DNA of 64,000 nt, taken from positions 310,001-374,000 of the forward strand of contig CAVQQI010000011.1 in the NCBI GenBank assembly GCA_963714875.1, given 5' to 3'. The notes below the pieces were generated by a model. It made no database searches and had not been told where the DNA came from. It was given only the letters and a program-made list of their open reading frames with translations. The translations under genes and the position numbers were made by a program. Shown in pieces: positions 8,249 through 16,656 of this stretch. The DNA is from JBAOHV01 sp963714875. GTDB lineage: Bacteria > Actinomycetota > Acidimicrobiia > Acidimicrobiales > Microtrichaceae. The stretch's first letter is position 1. Each line of letters starts with the position of its first letter.

Positions 8249-9607
8249 TCAGAGCGACGCGATCAGCCGATCGACACGCTCGTCGGTCGCCTTGAACGGG
8301 TCCTTGCAGAGCACGGTGCGCTGCGCCTGGTCGTTCAGCTTCAGGTGCACCCAGTCCACGGTGTAGTCCCGCTTGCGTTCCTTGGCTCGACGGATGAACT
8401 CGCCGCGCAGGCGTGCACGAGTGGTCTGCGGAGGGGTCTCCATCGCCTCGGTGATGGCGGCGTCGGTCACGACGCGCTCCACCTTGCCGGCCCTCTGCAG
8501 CTTGTAGAACACCGAGCGCTCGGTGCTGATGTCGTGGTACTGCAGGTCCAGCAGCGCGACCTTCGGATCGCTGAGCGGCAGGTCGTGGCGGTCCCGGTAT
8601 GCCTGGATCAGGTTGTGCTTCGTCACCCAGTCGACCTCGCGGTCGAGTGTCAGCGGGTCGGTCTCGATGCCGCGCATGACGTGTTCCCACATGCCCAGTG
8701 CCTGCTTCTCCTGGGGATGCAGCTCGTGGTTGTCCGCGTAGCGCAGGGCACGGTTCAGGTACTCGGCCTGGATCTCGAATGCGGACGCCTCGCGGCCGTT
8801 GGCCAGGCGCACCCGCCGCGTGCAGGTGATGTCGTGGCTGATCTCTCGGATGGCCCTGATGGGGTTCTCGAGGGTCATGTCGCGCAGCACCACCGACGGG
8901 TCCTCGAGCATGCGCAGGATGAGCGAGCAGGCACCGACCTTCAGGAAGGTCGTGTACTCGCTCATGTTCGAGTCGCCCACGATGACGTGCAGGCGGCGGT
9001 ACCTGTCAGAATCTGCGTGCGGTTCGTCGCGGGTGTTGATGATGGGCCGAGAGCGGGTGGTCGCCGAGGAGACGCCCTCCCATATGTGCTCGGCGCGCTG
9101 GGCGATCGAGAACTGCGCGCCGCGGGCGGTCTGCAGGACCTTTCCGGCGCCGGAGTAGATCTGGCGGCTCACCAGGAACGGGATGAGCACCTCGGTGTAG
9201 TGCGCCAGGTCGTCGTCGCGACTGGTGAGGTAGTTCTCGTGGCAGCCGTAGCTGTTGCCGGCCGAGTCGGTGTTGTTGCGGAACAGGTAGATGTCGCCGC
9301 GGATGCCCTCCTCGGCCAGTCGAGCCTCGGCGGACTCCACCAGCTGGCCCAGGATCCACTCGCCGGCCTTGTCGTGGGCGACCAGGTCGTGCAGCGAGTC
9401 GCACTCGGGCGTGGCGTACTCGGGGTGCGAACCGACGTCGAGGTAGAGCCGCGCCCCGTTGGCCAGGAACACGTTCGACGAGCGTCCCCAGGACACCACG
9501 CGCCGGAAAAGGTAGCGAGCGACCTCGTCGGGGCTGAGGCGCCGTTGGCCGCGGAGGGTGCAGGTGACGCCGTACTCGTTCTCGAGCCCGTAGATCCTGC
9601 GGTCCAT
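8249..9607 (-). CDS. pafA: PafA, Pup-protein ligase
   Basis: Glutamine-synthetase-fold ligase that phosphorylates the C-terminal glutamate of Pup and joins it to substrate lysines. The 452 residues are the usual length. The ATP/Mg site is visible as GLENEYG near residue 7 and LDVGSHPEYATPEC (56-69), where Asp57 corresponds to the catalytic base. Further signatures are RNNTDSAGNSYGCHENY and RPIINTRDEPHAD. Unlike Dop it lacks the inserted loop near residue 45. Together with pup, dop, arc and prcBA the whole pathway is present within 8 kb. Confidence 0.97.
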   Translation of the reverse strand: MDRRIYGLENEYGVTCTLRGQRRLSPDEVARYLFRRVVSWGRSSNVFLANGARLYLDVGSHPEYATPECDSLHDLVAHDKAGEWILGQLVESAEARLAEEGIRGDIYLFRNNTDSAGNSYGCHENYLTSRDDDLAHYTEVLIPFLVSRQIYSGAGKVLQTARGAQFSIAQRAEHIWEGVSSATTRSRPIINTRDEPHADSDRYRRLHVIVGDSNMSEYTTFLKVGACSLILRMLEDPSVVLRDMTLENPIRAIREISHDITCTRRVRLANGREASAFEIQAEYLNRALRYADNHELHPQEKQALGMWEHVMRGIETDPLTLDREVDWVTKHNLIQAYRDRHDLPLSDPKVALLDLQYHDISTERSVFYKLQRAGKVERVVTDAAITEAMETPPQTTRARLRGEFIRRAKERKRDYTVDWVHLKLNDQAQRTVLCKDPFKATDERVDRLIASL

Positions 9608-9615
9608 GTGCGCTC

Positions 9616-9621
9616 AAGCTA
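9616..9621 (-). promoter_or_regulatory. Candidate -10 element (TAGCTT) for leaderless pafA
   Basis: TAGCTT is eight bases before the pafA ATG with no Shine-Dalgarno sequence between. It follows a 288-base gap after prcA, so pafA is likely to have its own promoter. Confidence 0.45.
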
Positions 9622-9811
9622 GCGGCAGGTGGTGCCGGGAGGGCGCAGCCCTGTGACTGCGTCGAGGCCCGCCGCGAGTCTCGCCCTGGTGAGCAGGTCC
9701 GGCGCGCACGTCGGGCATGCCCGTCGGCTCCGGCGAGCTCTGGGTGGCAAGGGTGTGCGTCGGCGGTCGTGGTGCCGCCCAGACGTTCGGTCGAGGGCTT
9801 CCGGACCGCCG

Positions 9812-9910
9812 AGCAGCTCAGTCGGCCGGCGTTTCGGTGTAACTCAGGCGGCCAGGCAGCTCAGTCGGCCAGCAGCAGCGGCGCAGCCCGGCAGCTCAGT
9901 CGGCCAGCAG
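9812..9910. repeat. Three copies of the prcA 3' terminus including its stop codon
   Basis: GGCAGCTCAGTCGGCCAGCAG is the complement of the last prcA codons, the stop and a few trailing bases (9890-9910). An exact second copy is at 9855-9875, offset by 35 bases, and a third, imperfect copy (AGCAGCTCAGTCGGCCGGC) is at 9812-9830. All lie in the same orientation downstream of prcA. The rest of the gap from 9608 to 9811 shows no gene or clear structure. The copies look like tandem duplications of the gene end that have since diverged. Confidence 0.75.
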
Positions 9911-10576
9911 GACGGCGACCTCGTCGTCCTCGATGCGGCGGAAGGTGCGGCGACCGTTGGAACGATCGAGCACTGCCGCTTCGAGGTCGGCCGCCACCAA
10001 GCTGCGCTCGGGCCCTTCGAGTGCCCCGACCGCTGCACCGAGCGCCGAGCGCAGCGTCGCGCCACGCTCCCACGCGCTCGAGAGGCGAGCGCTGATCGCG
10101 TCCGCCTCGCCGCCGAGCACCGCGGTGCCGTCCTCGTCGATGAGCGTGCCGTCGTAGAGGATGTGGAACAGGTGATCGCCGTCGGGCTCGTGGCCGACCT
10201 CGGCCACGAGGATCTCGACCTCCATGGGCTTCATCTCGTGGGTGAAGACCTGGCCGAGCATCTGTGCGTACTGGTTCGCAAGGCTGCGGGCATCGACGTC
10301 CTCGCGGCTGAACGAGAAGCCCTTCAGGTCCGCGTGGCGGACCCCCGCGATGCGGAGCTGGTCGAACTCGTTGTACTTGCCGACCCCGGCGAAACCGATG
10401 CGGTCGTAGATCTCGGAGATCTTGCGCAGCATCCGCGAGGGGTTCTCCGCGCACAACAGGATGCCCTCATCGAAGGTGCAGGCCACCAGCGCCCTGCCCC
10501 GGGCGATGCCCTTGCGGGCGTAGTCCGCCCGGTCCTTCATCATCTGCTCGGGAGCGACGTAGAAGGGCATGGTCAT
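9896..10576 (-). CDS. prcA: Proteasome alpha subunit
   Basis: Forms the outer heptameric rings of the 20S core and gates substrate entry. The 226-residue protein starts MTMPFYVAPEQMMKDRADYARKGIARGRA, where the N-terminal segment before the alpha-specific helix is the gate. It lacks the N-terminal threonine used by beta subunits. Its start overlaps the prcB stop by four bases. The C-terminus EVAVLLAD is followed by duplicated copies of its own coding tail. Docking with the ARC C-terminal GQYL is expected. Confidence 0.96.
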   Translation of the reverse strand: MTMPFYVAPEQMMKDRADYARKGIARGRALVACTFDEGILLCAENPSRMLRKISEIYDRIGFAGVGKYNEFDQLRIAGVRHADLKGFSFSREDVDARSLANQYAQMLGQVFTHEMKPMEVEILVAEVGHEPDGDHLFHILYDGTLIDEDGTAVLGGEADAISARLSSAWERGATLRSALGAAVGALEGPERSLVAADLEAAVLDRSNGRRTFRRIEDDEVAVLLAD

Positions 10577-11379
10577 GAGCGCGCACCTCCTCGGTCGGTC
10601 TCGATGCGTTCCAACAGCGCGACGTAGCGGGATGCCAGGTCGGCCTCGGCGATGCGTTGATAGCCCTCTGCGCTGATGGTGGCGACCACGGGGTAGATGC
10701 CGCGGACCAGGTCGGGTCCGCCGGTGGCCGAGTCCTCATCGGCTGCCTCGTACAACGCCCGCAGCGCCAGGTCGACCGCCTCGTCGGCCGACATCGAGTC
10801 GCGCCAACCGATCTTGATCACCGTGGTGGCGTGCAGACTTCCCGAGCCGGTCGTGGCATGGTCGGACTCCTCGTAGCGACCGCCGGTGACGTCGTACTGG
10901 AAGAGGCGCCCGAGCGACCTGCCGGTGTCGTAGCCGGCGAAGATCGGCACCACGGCGAGGCCCTGCATCGCTGCAGGCAGGTGGTTGCGCACCATCTGCG
11001 ACAGCTGGTTGGCCTTGCCCTCCAGGCTGAGTGGTGACCCCTCGACCTTCTCGTAGTGCTCGAGCTGCAACTGGAACAGTCGCACCATCTCCACCGCAGG
11101 TCCCGCGGCGCCGGCGATGGCGACGCCGGAGTGCCGATCGGCGGGAAAGACCTTCTCGATGGTGCGGTGGCTGATGAAGTTGCCCGAGGTGGCCCGCCGG
11201 TCGCCGGCCATCACCACGCCGGACCCGTAGCGCACCGCGACACACGTGGTGCCGTGGGTCACTTGGAACCGGGCGTCGACCGGGGCGTCGGGAACGACCG
11301 GCGACAGGCCGGCGTGGCGCACCAGTGCTGCGAAGTCGGGACCGGGGTCGTGCCCGGCGCTGAAGTTCGGGAGTGTCAC
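10573..11379 (-). CDS. prcB: Proteasome beta subunit (catalytic, with propeptide)
   Basis: Catalytic subunit of the 20S proteasome. A 43-residue propeptide ends in THG, and autocleavage before Thr44 (in GTTCVAVRY) would release the N-terminal nucleophile. The Asp and Lys partners fall in the GDRRAT and EKVFPA segments. The full length of 268 residues matches actinobacterial PrcB. The GTG start has TAGCCT seven bases before it, suggesting a promoter separate from pup. It is co-translated with prcA through a four-base overlap. Confidence 0.97.
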   Translation of the reverse strand: MTLPNFSAGHDPGPDFAALVRHAGLSPVVPDAPVDARFQVTHGTTCVAVRYGSGVVMAGDRRATSGNFISHRTIEKVFPADRHSGVAIAGAAGPAVEMVRLFQLQLEHYEKVEGSPLSLEGKANQLSQMVRNHLPAAMQGLAVVPIFAGYDTGRSLGRLFQYDVTGGRYEESDHATTGSGSLHATTVIKIGWRDSMSADEAVDLALRALYEAADEDSATGGPDLVRGIYPVVATISAEGYQRIAEADLASRYVALLERIETDRGGARS

Positions 11380-11386
11380 GGGCCGC

Positions 11387-11392
11387 AGGCTA
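11387..11392 (-). promoter_or_regulatory. Candidate -10 element (TAGCCT) for leaderless prcB
   Basis: TAGCCT stands seven bases upstream of the prcB GTG, in the 31-base gap after pup. It would allow prcBA to be transcribed independently of pup. Confidence 0.5.
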
Positions 11393-11410
11393 CAAGGTGG
11401 CGCCGACGGC

Positions 11411-11605
11411 TCACTCCCCGCCCTTCTGGATGTAGGACTTCACGAAGTCCTCGGCGTTCGTCTCCAGCACGTCGTCGATCTCGTCGAGCAGATCGTCCAG
11501 CTCGGCCTTGATCTTGTCGCCCGAATCGCTCGCCTGGGGTTCCTCGACCACCTCGTCGTCACGACGCTGCGGTGCGGGCTTCTTCTTCTGTTCACGTTCT
11601 GGCAT
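11411..11605 (-). CDS. pup: Pup, prokaryotic ubiquitin-like protein
   Basis: A 64-residue, mostly disordered modifier that marks proteins for the proteasome. The N-terminal half is rich in Lys, Arg and Glu (EQKKKPAPQRRDDE). The segment from about residue 29 to 52 (GDKIKAELDDLLDEIDDVLE) should form the helix that pairs with the ARC coiled coil. It ends in KGGE, so the C-terminal residue is already glutamate and needs no deamidation before ligation by PafA. A GGAGG ribosome-binding site precedes the ATG by six bases, unlike most neighbours. Confidence 0.97.
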   Translation of the reverse strand: MPEREQKKKPAPQRRDDEVVEEPQASDSGDKIKAELDDLLDEIDDVLETNAEDFVKSYIQKGGE

Positions 11606-11677
11606 CTCGGACCTCCGCGTCGAGGGTCACCGTACCTCGCCCGTCGGAGGAACTCGCGGCGGGTTGTCGGCTCCGTG

Positions 11678-13189
11678 TCAACCCTTGAGGCGCTCCAACA
11701 GGTCGGCCGCAGAGGTGGCGGCGTCGATCAGCGGGCCCACGGCGACACGGGTGCCGCGGCCCGGCTCGAGCATCGGTACCCGCTGCAGCGACGGCGCCCC
11801 CACGTCGAACACCAGGGAATCCCAGTTGGCCGCCACGATGTCATCGGCGAAGCGGGCCAGGCACCGCCCACGGAAGTACGCACGGGTGTCGTGAGGAGGC
11901 TCGTGGACCGCTGCGGCGACCGCCTCGTCGTCGGTGAGTCGCTCCAGCCCGACGCGTCGAGCGAGCGAGGAACCCGGTCGCAGATCGTGGTACTGCAGGT
12001 CCATGGCTGCCAGCCTGGCATCGGTCCACTCCAGCCCGTGACGCTGCCGGTAGCCGTCGAACAAGCGGTACTTCGCGACCCAGTCCAGCTGGTCGGCGAG
12101 CTGCATGGGATCGGCCTCGAGTGCGCTCAGCACCGACTCCCACCGCACCAGCGTCTCCTCGCCGACCTCGGCACCGACCGCCTCCAGGCCGTGGGTCTCC
12201 GCGTAGGTCCGAGCCATGCCCAGCAGGTGCCACTGCATCTCGAGCGCGGTCATCGAGGTGCCATCGGCCATGGGCAACGGCTCGTCCAGCCCCACATCCC
12301 GTGACACCGCGTGCATCGCCTGGACCGGTCGTGCGAACAGCAGCGGGTCGCCGAGTGCGTCGTCGTCGACCATGGCCAGCAGCAGCGCTGTGGTGCCGAG
12401 CTTGAGGAAGGTCTGGACCTCGCTCATGTTGGCGTCACCGGCGATGACGTGCAGGCGGCGGTACTTCTGCGGGTCGGCGTGCGGCTCATCACGGGTGTTG
12501 ATGATCGGGCGCTTCAGCGTGGTCTCCAGCCCGACCTCCTCCTCGAAGAAGTCCGCCCGCTGCGTCAGCTGGAACGCGACCTCGTCGCGGCGGGTTCCGG
12601 GCATCTCCGAGCCGACCTTGCCGGATCCGGTGAAGACCTGTCGGCTGACGAAGTGCGCGGTGGCGTGTGCGACGATGCGCCCGAAGGGGGTGGCCCGGTC
12701 GAGCAGGTAGTTCTCGTGGCAGCCGTAGCTGTTGCCCTTGCCGTCCGAGTTGTTCTTGTAGACGACGATCTCCTGGCCCTCGGGCAGCATGGAGCGGACA
12801 GCTGACATCGACCGCAGCAGGATCTCCTCACCGGCCCGGTCGTACAGCAGCGCCTGACGGGCATCGAGGCACTCGGGCGCCGAGAACTCCGGATGGGCGT
12901 GGTCGACGTAGTAGCGGGCCCCGTTGGTGAGCACCGCGTTGACCAGGTGCGTCTCGACCTCCGGTGCTGCCGAGAGCCGCAACGAGTCGCCGCGTGCGTC
13001 GTTGCCGGGCATCTCGTCCTCGAAGTCCCAATCCACCCTGGCGGCGTCCGCATCGCCGCGCCGGCCGGCCAACTCGGCCAGGTAGGCGTTGATCAGCAGC
13101 GATGACGCGGTGATCGGGTTGGAGTCGTCGGTGCCACGGATGACGATGCCGTACTCGGTCTCGATTCCGCAGATCTTCGGCACGGCCAC
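11678..13189 (-). CDS. dop: Dop, depupylase/deamidase of Pup
   Basis: PafA paralogue that cleaves Pup from tagged proteins. The 503-residue protein begins KICGIETEYGI and carries the Dop-specific insertion (about residues 41-68, the Dop loop) that PafA lacks. YYVDHAHPEFSAPEC (93-107) holds the catalytic Asp96, and RPIINTRDEPHAD is shared with PafA. Since Pup here already ends in Glu, its likely main role is depupylation, not deamidation. The GTG start has TAGCGT seven bases upstream. Confidence 0.96.
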   Translation of the reverse strand: MAVPKICGIETEYGIVIRGTDDSNPITASSLLINAYLAELAGRRGDADAARVDWDFEDEMPGNDARGDSLRLSAAPEVETHLVNAVLTNGARYYVDHAHPEFSAPECLDARQALLYDRAGEEILLRSMSAVRSMLPEGQEIVVYKNNSDGKGNSYGCHENYLLDRATPFGRIVAHATAHFVSRQVFTGSGKVGSEMPGTRRDEVAFQLTQRADFFEEEVGLETTLKRPIINTRDEPHADPQKYRRLHVIAGDANMSEVQTFLKLGTTALLLAMVDDDALGDPLLFARPVQAMHAVSRDVGLDEPLPMADGTSMTALEMQWHLLGMARTYAETHGLEAVGAEVGEETLVRWESVLSALEADPMQLADQLDWVAKYRLFDGYRQRHGLEWTDARLAAMDLQYHDLRPGSSLARRVGLERLTDDEAVAAAVHEPPHDTRAYFRGRCLARFADDIVAANWDSLVFDVGAPSLQRVPMLEPGRGTRVAVGPLIDAATSAADLLERLKG

Positions 13190-13196
13190 GCGGGCG

Positions 13197-13202
13197 ACGC
13201 TA
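13197..13202 (-). promoter_or_regulatory. Candidate -10 element (TAGCGT) for leaderless dop
   Basis: TAGCGT lies seven bases ahead of the dop GTG and downstream of the frameshifted lipoprotein gene. It would uncouple dop from the genes before it. Confidence 0.5.
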
Positions 13203-13243
13203 GTGCGGGTCGGGTGGGGCCCCGTGGTCGTGGTTGGTGCCGC

Positions 13244-14267
13244 TCACTTGGTGACGGTGCCGACTCCGACGCTCGGGCTGGTGTTGAACGGCATGATCGA
13301 CGCCGACCGGCCGCCGTTGGTGGTCTCCCACCCTGCCTGGAACGTGGAGAAGATGGCCCTGCCGGCACCGCTGGTGTCGGTGAAGAAGCTCAGGGCGCCC
13401 GGGCCGGTCCTGCCCGCCGACGAGGCGATCCACGGTCCCGACGGATCCGAGGTGCACGGCCCGGTGGGCGCCGCGCAGCGGGCGATCCCGGTGGAGTAGT
13501 TGCGCTCCCACCACTTCCCCGCCGAGTAGGTCAGCAGGTAGTTCCCACGGGTCCAGTCGTAGACCATGGCCGGTTGTTCGATGAAGTGGTACTCCCACGG
13601 GTACCGGCGTGGCAACAGGGGCACGGCGGCGCCGGTCAGGTTGCCGCTGGCGTCGAGCCGAATCGTGTTGATCGGCGTCTCGGTGTCACCGAAGGCCACC
13701 AGCAGCCAGCGCTGGCCGCTGGGGTCCTTGAACAGCTGGGGATCCAACGCGCCTCCGGTGCCGCGCAGGCCGCAATGGATCGGGTTGGCCTCAGGAACGA
13801 AGGGCCCACCCGGCGACGCGGCGAATGCCCTACCGATGCACTGGGGGTTGTTCCGTTGCGGGGGGTTCCGGACGGTCGGCGGAGAAATACATGATCCAAC
13901 GAGCGCCGAACTTGCCGACCGTCGGAGCCCACAGTTGCTCGGAGCGAGCCGTCCACGGGGGCTTGGTGGGCATCGCCTCGGAGGTGATCGCGTTCTTCTG
14001 GGCCAGGGTGTAGCTGCGATCGATGTTGGTGGTCCTGGTGACCGGTGCCCGACGGTCGTTGTTGGATCCGTAGATGTAGTAGGTGCTGTTGACCCGGACC
14101 ACCGAAGGATCCGACGTCTCGGGCAGTACCGGCGAGGCGATCCGCGCCAGTTTGCTGACCGGGCCCAGCTCGGGACCGCAGCCGATCAGCACCACTGATG
14201 CCGCCAGCAGCGGGATAGCCACCAGTCGTCGAACCACGCGGTTGCGTCGAACAGCCATGTCGTCCAT
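13244..14267 (-). pseudogene. GH43-type (arabinanase-like) lipoprotein with a +1 frameshift
   Basis: The first part (14267 to about 13866) has a lipoprotein signal (VVLIGC lipobox near residue 24) and the start of a five-bladed propeller (TSDPSVVRVNSTYYIYGS, WIMYFSADRP). The second part, in another frame, runs QCIGRAFAASPGGPFVPE to the stop at 13244 and includes ALDPQLFKD and FIEQPAMVYD. Together they hold the three acidic residues expected of GH43. Removing one C from the run of six at 13860-13865 (plus-strand G6) restores a single frame of about 340 residues. It may be a recent pseudogene, a phase-variable gene or a sequencing error. It is out of place within the proteasome locus. GGTGG precedes the start ATG. 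Confidence 0.8.
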
Positions 14268-14301
14268 CTGGACCACCCTTCGTCTTCTACCCGGTAGCAA
14301 T

Positions 14302-16077
14302 CTACAGGTACTGCCCCGTCGCGACCCGCTCGATCGATCGTCCGCCCTCGGGGTCGGCGTCGATGTGGTGCACCAGCGTGCGGACGTACACGATGCGCTC
14401 ACCCTTCTTGCCCGAGATCTTCGCCCAGTCGTCCGGATTGGTGGTGTTCGGCAGGTCTTCGTGCTCCTTGTACTCCTGGTGGATCGACGCGATCAGGTCG
14501 TTCACCCGGATGCCCGACGCTCCCTCGGCGAGCTGACGCTTGATGGCCAGCTTCTTGGCGCGACGTACGACGTTCTCGATCATGGCGCCCGACGAGAAGT
14601 CCTTGAAGTACATGACCTCCTTGTCGCCGTTCTGGTAGGTGACCTCGAGGAACTGGTTCTGCTCGTCGGTGCGGTACATCTCCTCGACGGTCTGCTCGAT
14701 CATCGCCGCGATCGCCTTGTTCGGGTCGCCGCCCCCGAGTCGGTCGACCTCATCCGCGTCGAAGGGCAGATCGGGTGTCAGGTACCGACCGAAGATCTGT
14801 GCGGCTGCGACCTCGTCGGGCCGATGGATCTTGATCTTCACGTCCAGTCGGCCGGGGCGCAGGATGGCCGGGTCGATCAGGTCCTCACGGTTGGACGCGC
14901 CGATGACGATGACGTTGCGGAGCGTCTCGACACCGTCGATCTCCGCCAGCAGCTGGGGCACGATCGTCGCCTCCATGTCCGACGAGATGCCGGTGCCCCG
15001 CGTGCGGAACAGCGATTCCATCTCGTCGAAGAACACGATGACCGGCGTGCCGTCCTCGGCCTTCTCGCGTGCACGCTGGAACACCAGACGGATGTGCCGC
15101 TCGGTCTCGCCGACGTACTTGTTCAACAGCTCCGGGCCCTTGATGTTCAAGAAGAACGAGCGGGCCTCCTTGCCGGTGGCCTCGGTGACCTTCTTGGCCA
15201 GGCTGTTCGCGACGGCCTTCGCGATCAGGGTCTTGCCGCAGCCCGGTGGCCCGTACAGCAGGATGCCTTTCGGCGCCGGAAGCCGGTACTCCCGGAACAG
15301 CTCCTGGTGCAGGAACGGAAGCTCGACCGCGTCGGTGATCTGTTCGATCTGGTCGTCGAGTCCGCCGATGTCCTCGTAGGAGATGTCGGGCACCTCCTCG
15401 AGGACGAGCTCCTCGACCTCTGCCTTGGGCAGCTTCTCGAGCAGGAGGCCCGAGCGGTTGTCCATCAGGACGATGTCGCCGGCGCGCAGCTTCTGCTCAC
15501 GCAACTGCTCGGCCAGCTCGGCGACGCGCTCCTCGTCGGCACGCCCCACCACCAGTGCCCGCTGACCGTCGTCGAGGAGCTCCTTGAACGTGACGATCTC
15601 GCCCGAGCGCTCCGGTGCTCGCACCATCACCACGTTGTAGGCCTCGTTCAGCACGACCTCCGCACCGGCGGTCAGCTCGTCGTCGTCGATCGCGGGGCTC
15701 ACCTCGACGCGCATCTTGCGCCCTGCTGCCTGCACGTCGACGGTGCCGTCGTCGTTGAACCCGAGGAGGGTGGCGTAGGCAGCTGGTGGCTGGGTGAGCT
15801 TGTCGACCTCGTCGCGCAGGGCAGCGATGTGGTCCCGCGCCTCTCGCAGGGTGTAGCTCAGCTTCTCGTTCTGGCTGACCGCCTGGGCGAGTTGCCCCTT
15901 GGTCTCGAGCAGACGCTCCTCGAGCGTGCGCACCCGCTTCGGGGCGTCCTGGAGTCGCCGCACCATGGACGCGACCTCTTCTTCGAGCTCACCGATCTGC
16001 GCCCGGAGCGTCTCGACCTCGCGGTCGTCCGTTCCCGGTGCGTCCTGTCCCCGGTCGTCCTGTCGTGGTTCGTCCAT
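14302..16077 (-). CDS. arc: ARC/Mpa, proteasomal AAA+ ATPase
   Basis: Hexameric unfoldase that recognises Pup and feeds tagged proteins into the proteasome. The 591-residue protein has an N-terminal coiled coil (about 18-95) that binds Pup, an interdomain OB region (about 100-230), and one AAA+ module with Walker A GPPGCGKT (276-283), Walker B VIVFFDEMES, and sensor and arginine-finger segments. It ends in GQYL, the motif that docks into the alpha ring. A TAGAAC-like -10 and a GAGGGG ribosome-binding site lie upstream. It is the first gene of the proteasome block. Confidence 0.97.
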   Translation of the reverse strand: MDEPRQDDRGQDAPGTDDREVETLRAQIGELEEEVASMVRRLQDAPKRVRTLEERLLETKGQLAQAVSQNEKLSYTLREARDHIAALRDEVDKLTQPPAAYATLLGFNDDGTVDVQAAGRKMRVEVSPAIDDDELTAGAEVVLNEAYNVVMVRAPERSGEIVTFKELLDDGQRALVVGRADEERVAELAEQLREQKLRAGDIVLMDNRSGLLLEKLPKAEVEELVLEEVPDISYEDIGGLDDQIEQITDAVELPFLHQELFREYRLPAPKGILLYGPPGCGKTLIAKAVANSLAKKVTEATGKEARSFFLNIKGPELLNKYVGETERHIRLVFQRAREKAEDGTPVIVFFDEMESLFRTRGTGISSDMEATIVPQLLAEIDGVETLRNVIVIGASNREDLIDPAILRPGRLDVKIKIHRPDEVAAAQIFGRYLTPDLPFDADEVDRLGGGDPNKAIAAMIEQTVEEMYRTDEQNQFLEVTYQNGDKEVMYFKDFSSGAMIENVVRRAKKLAIKRQLAEGASGIRVNDLIASIHQEYKEHEDLPNTTNPDDWAKISGKKGERIVYVRTLVHHIDADPEGGRSIERVATGQYL

Positions 16078-16207
16078 GGCCGCCCCTCACGTCGGTGGTC
16101 CCCGCCGTTCTACCCCGGATCGGGACCAGTCCCTCGCCATGCCCCACCCGCGTCGCCCGAGGTGACGGATTTCCCCCGGGATTACCGTGCAAATTGGTGG
16201 CAGCGGC

Positions 16208-16213
16208 TACACT
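16208..16213 (+). promoter_or_regulatory. Candidate -10 element (TACACT) for the ferredoxin gene
   Basis: TACACT lies about 61 bases upstream of the ferredoxin ATG, in the 197-base gap divergent from arc. No convincing -35 at the usual spacing was seen. It is the best match to the TANNNT pattern in this gap. Confidence 0.35.
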
Positions 16214-16274
16214 GTGCTGCACACAACAGGTGTCCGAGGCCCGCTGCGTGCCGGGCGAAAGCAGGTCAACCACC

Positions 16275-16517
16275 ATGGGTTTGAAGGTCTGGATCGATCA
16301 GGATCTCTGCACGGGAGACGGGCTGTGCGAGGAGATCTCTCCCGCCGTGTTCACGTTGCTCGACGACGGTCTGGCGTACGTCCGCGAGGGTGACAAGGTG
16401 TTCTCCGATCCCGGCGGCGCCGAGGGGCTCGCGGAGATCCCCGACAAGGAGCTCGAGGGCGTGATCGAGTCCGCCGAGGAGTGCCCCGGCGAGTGCATCT
16501 TCATCGAGGCCGAGTGA
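16275..16517 (+). CDS. Single-cluster ferredoxin
   Basis: An 80-residue acidic electron carrier. The cysteine pattern C12-x5-C18 followed by C70-P and C74 resembles actinobacterial 3Fe-4S ferredoxins (with Asp15 in place of the middle Cys), often partners of cytochrome P450s or other monooxygenases. No such partner gene is adjacent. The frame is open further upstream, but the ATG at 16275 begins the conserved MGLKVWIDQD. It is transcribed toward the Thr-rich protein gene and ends before a strong hairpin. Confidence 0.9.
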   Translation: MGLKVWIDQDLCTGDGLCEEISPAVFTLLDDGLAYVREGDKVFSDPGGAEGLAEIPDKELEGVIESAEECPGECIFIEAE

Positions 16518-16602
16518 GCTGACGCCCTTCGGGCCCCAGCTCCCCCAGCGGTCGGAACGACCGATCCCGGGGTCTGTCGTGCCGCACCGGGTCTGAACGC
16601 CG

Positions 16603-16637
16603 AACGGCCCGCACCCCCGCCGGGGGTGCGGGCCGTT
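16603..16637. terminator. Bidirectional terminator hairpin between convergent genes
   Basis: A perfect 16-bp stem (AACGGCCCGCACCCCC pairs with GGGGGTGCGGGCCGTT) with the 3-base loop GCC. It lies between the ends of the ferredoxin gene (+) and the Thr-rich membrane protein gene (-). It is followed by only a short T-containing stretch on each side, as is usual in high-GC actinobacteria. Confidence 0.85.
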
Positions 16638-16656
16638 GTTCGTCCCGGAAGCGCTC

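Noticed and set aside
14083..16284. 733-codon plus-strand frame opposite arc
   Set aside because: Antisense shadow of the AAA+ ATPase gene.
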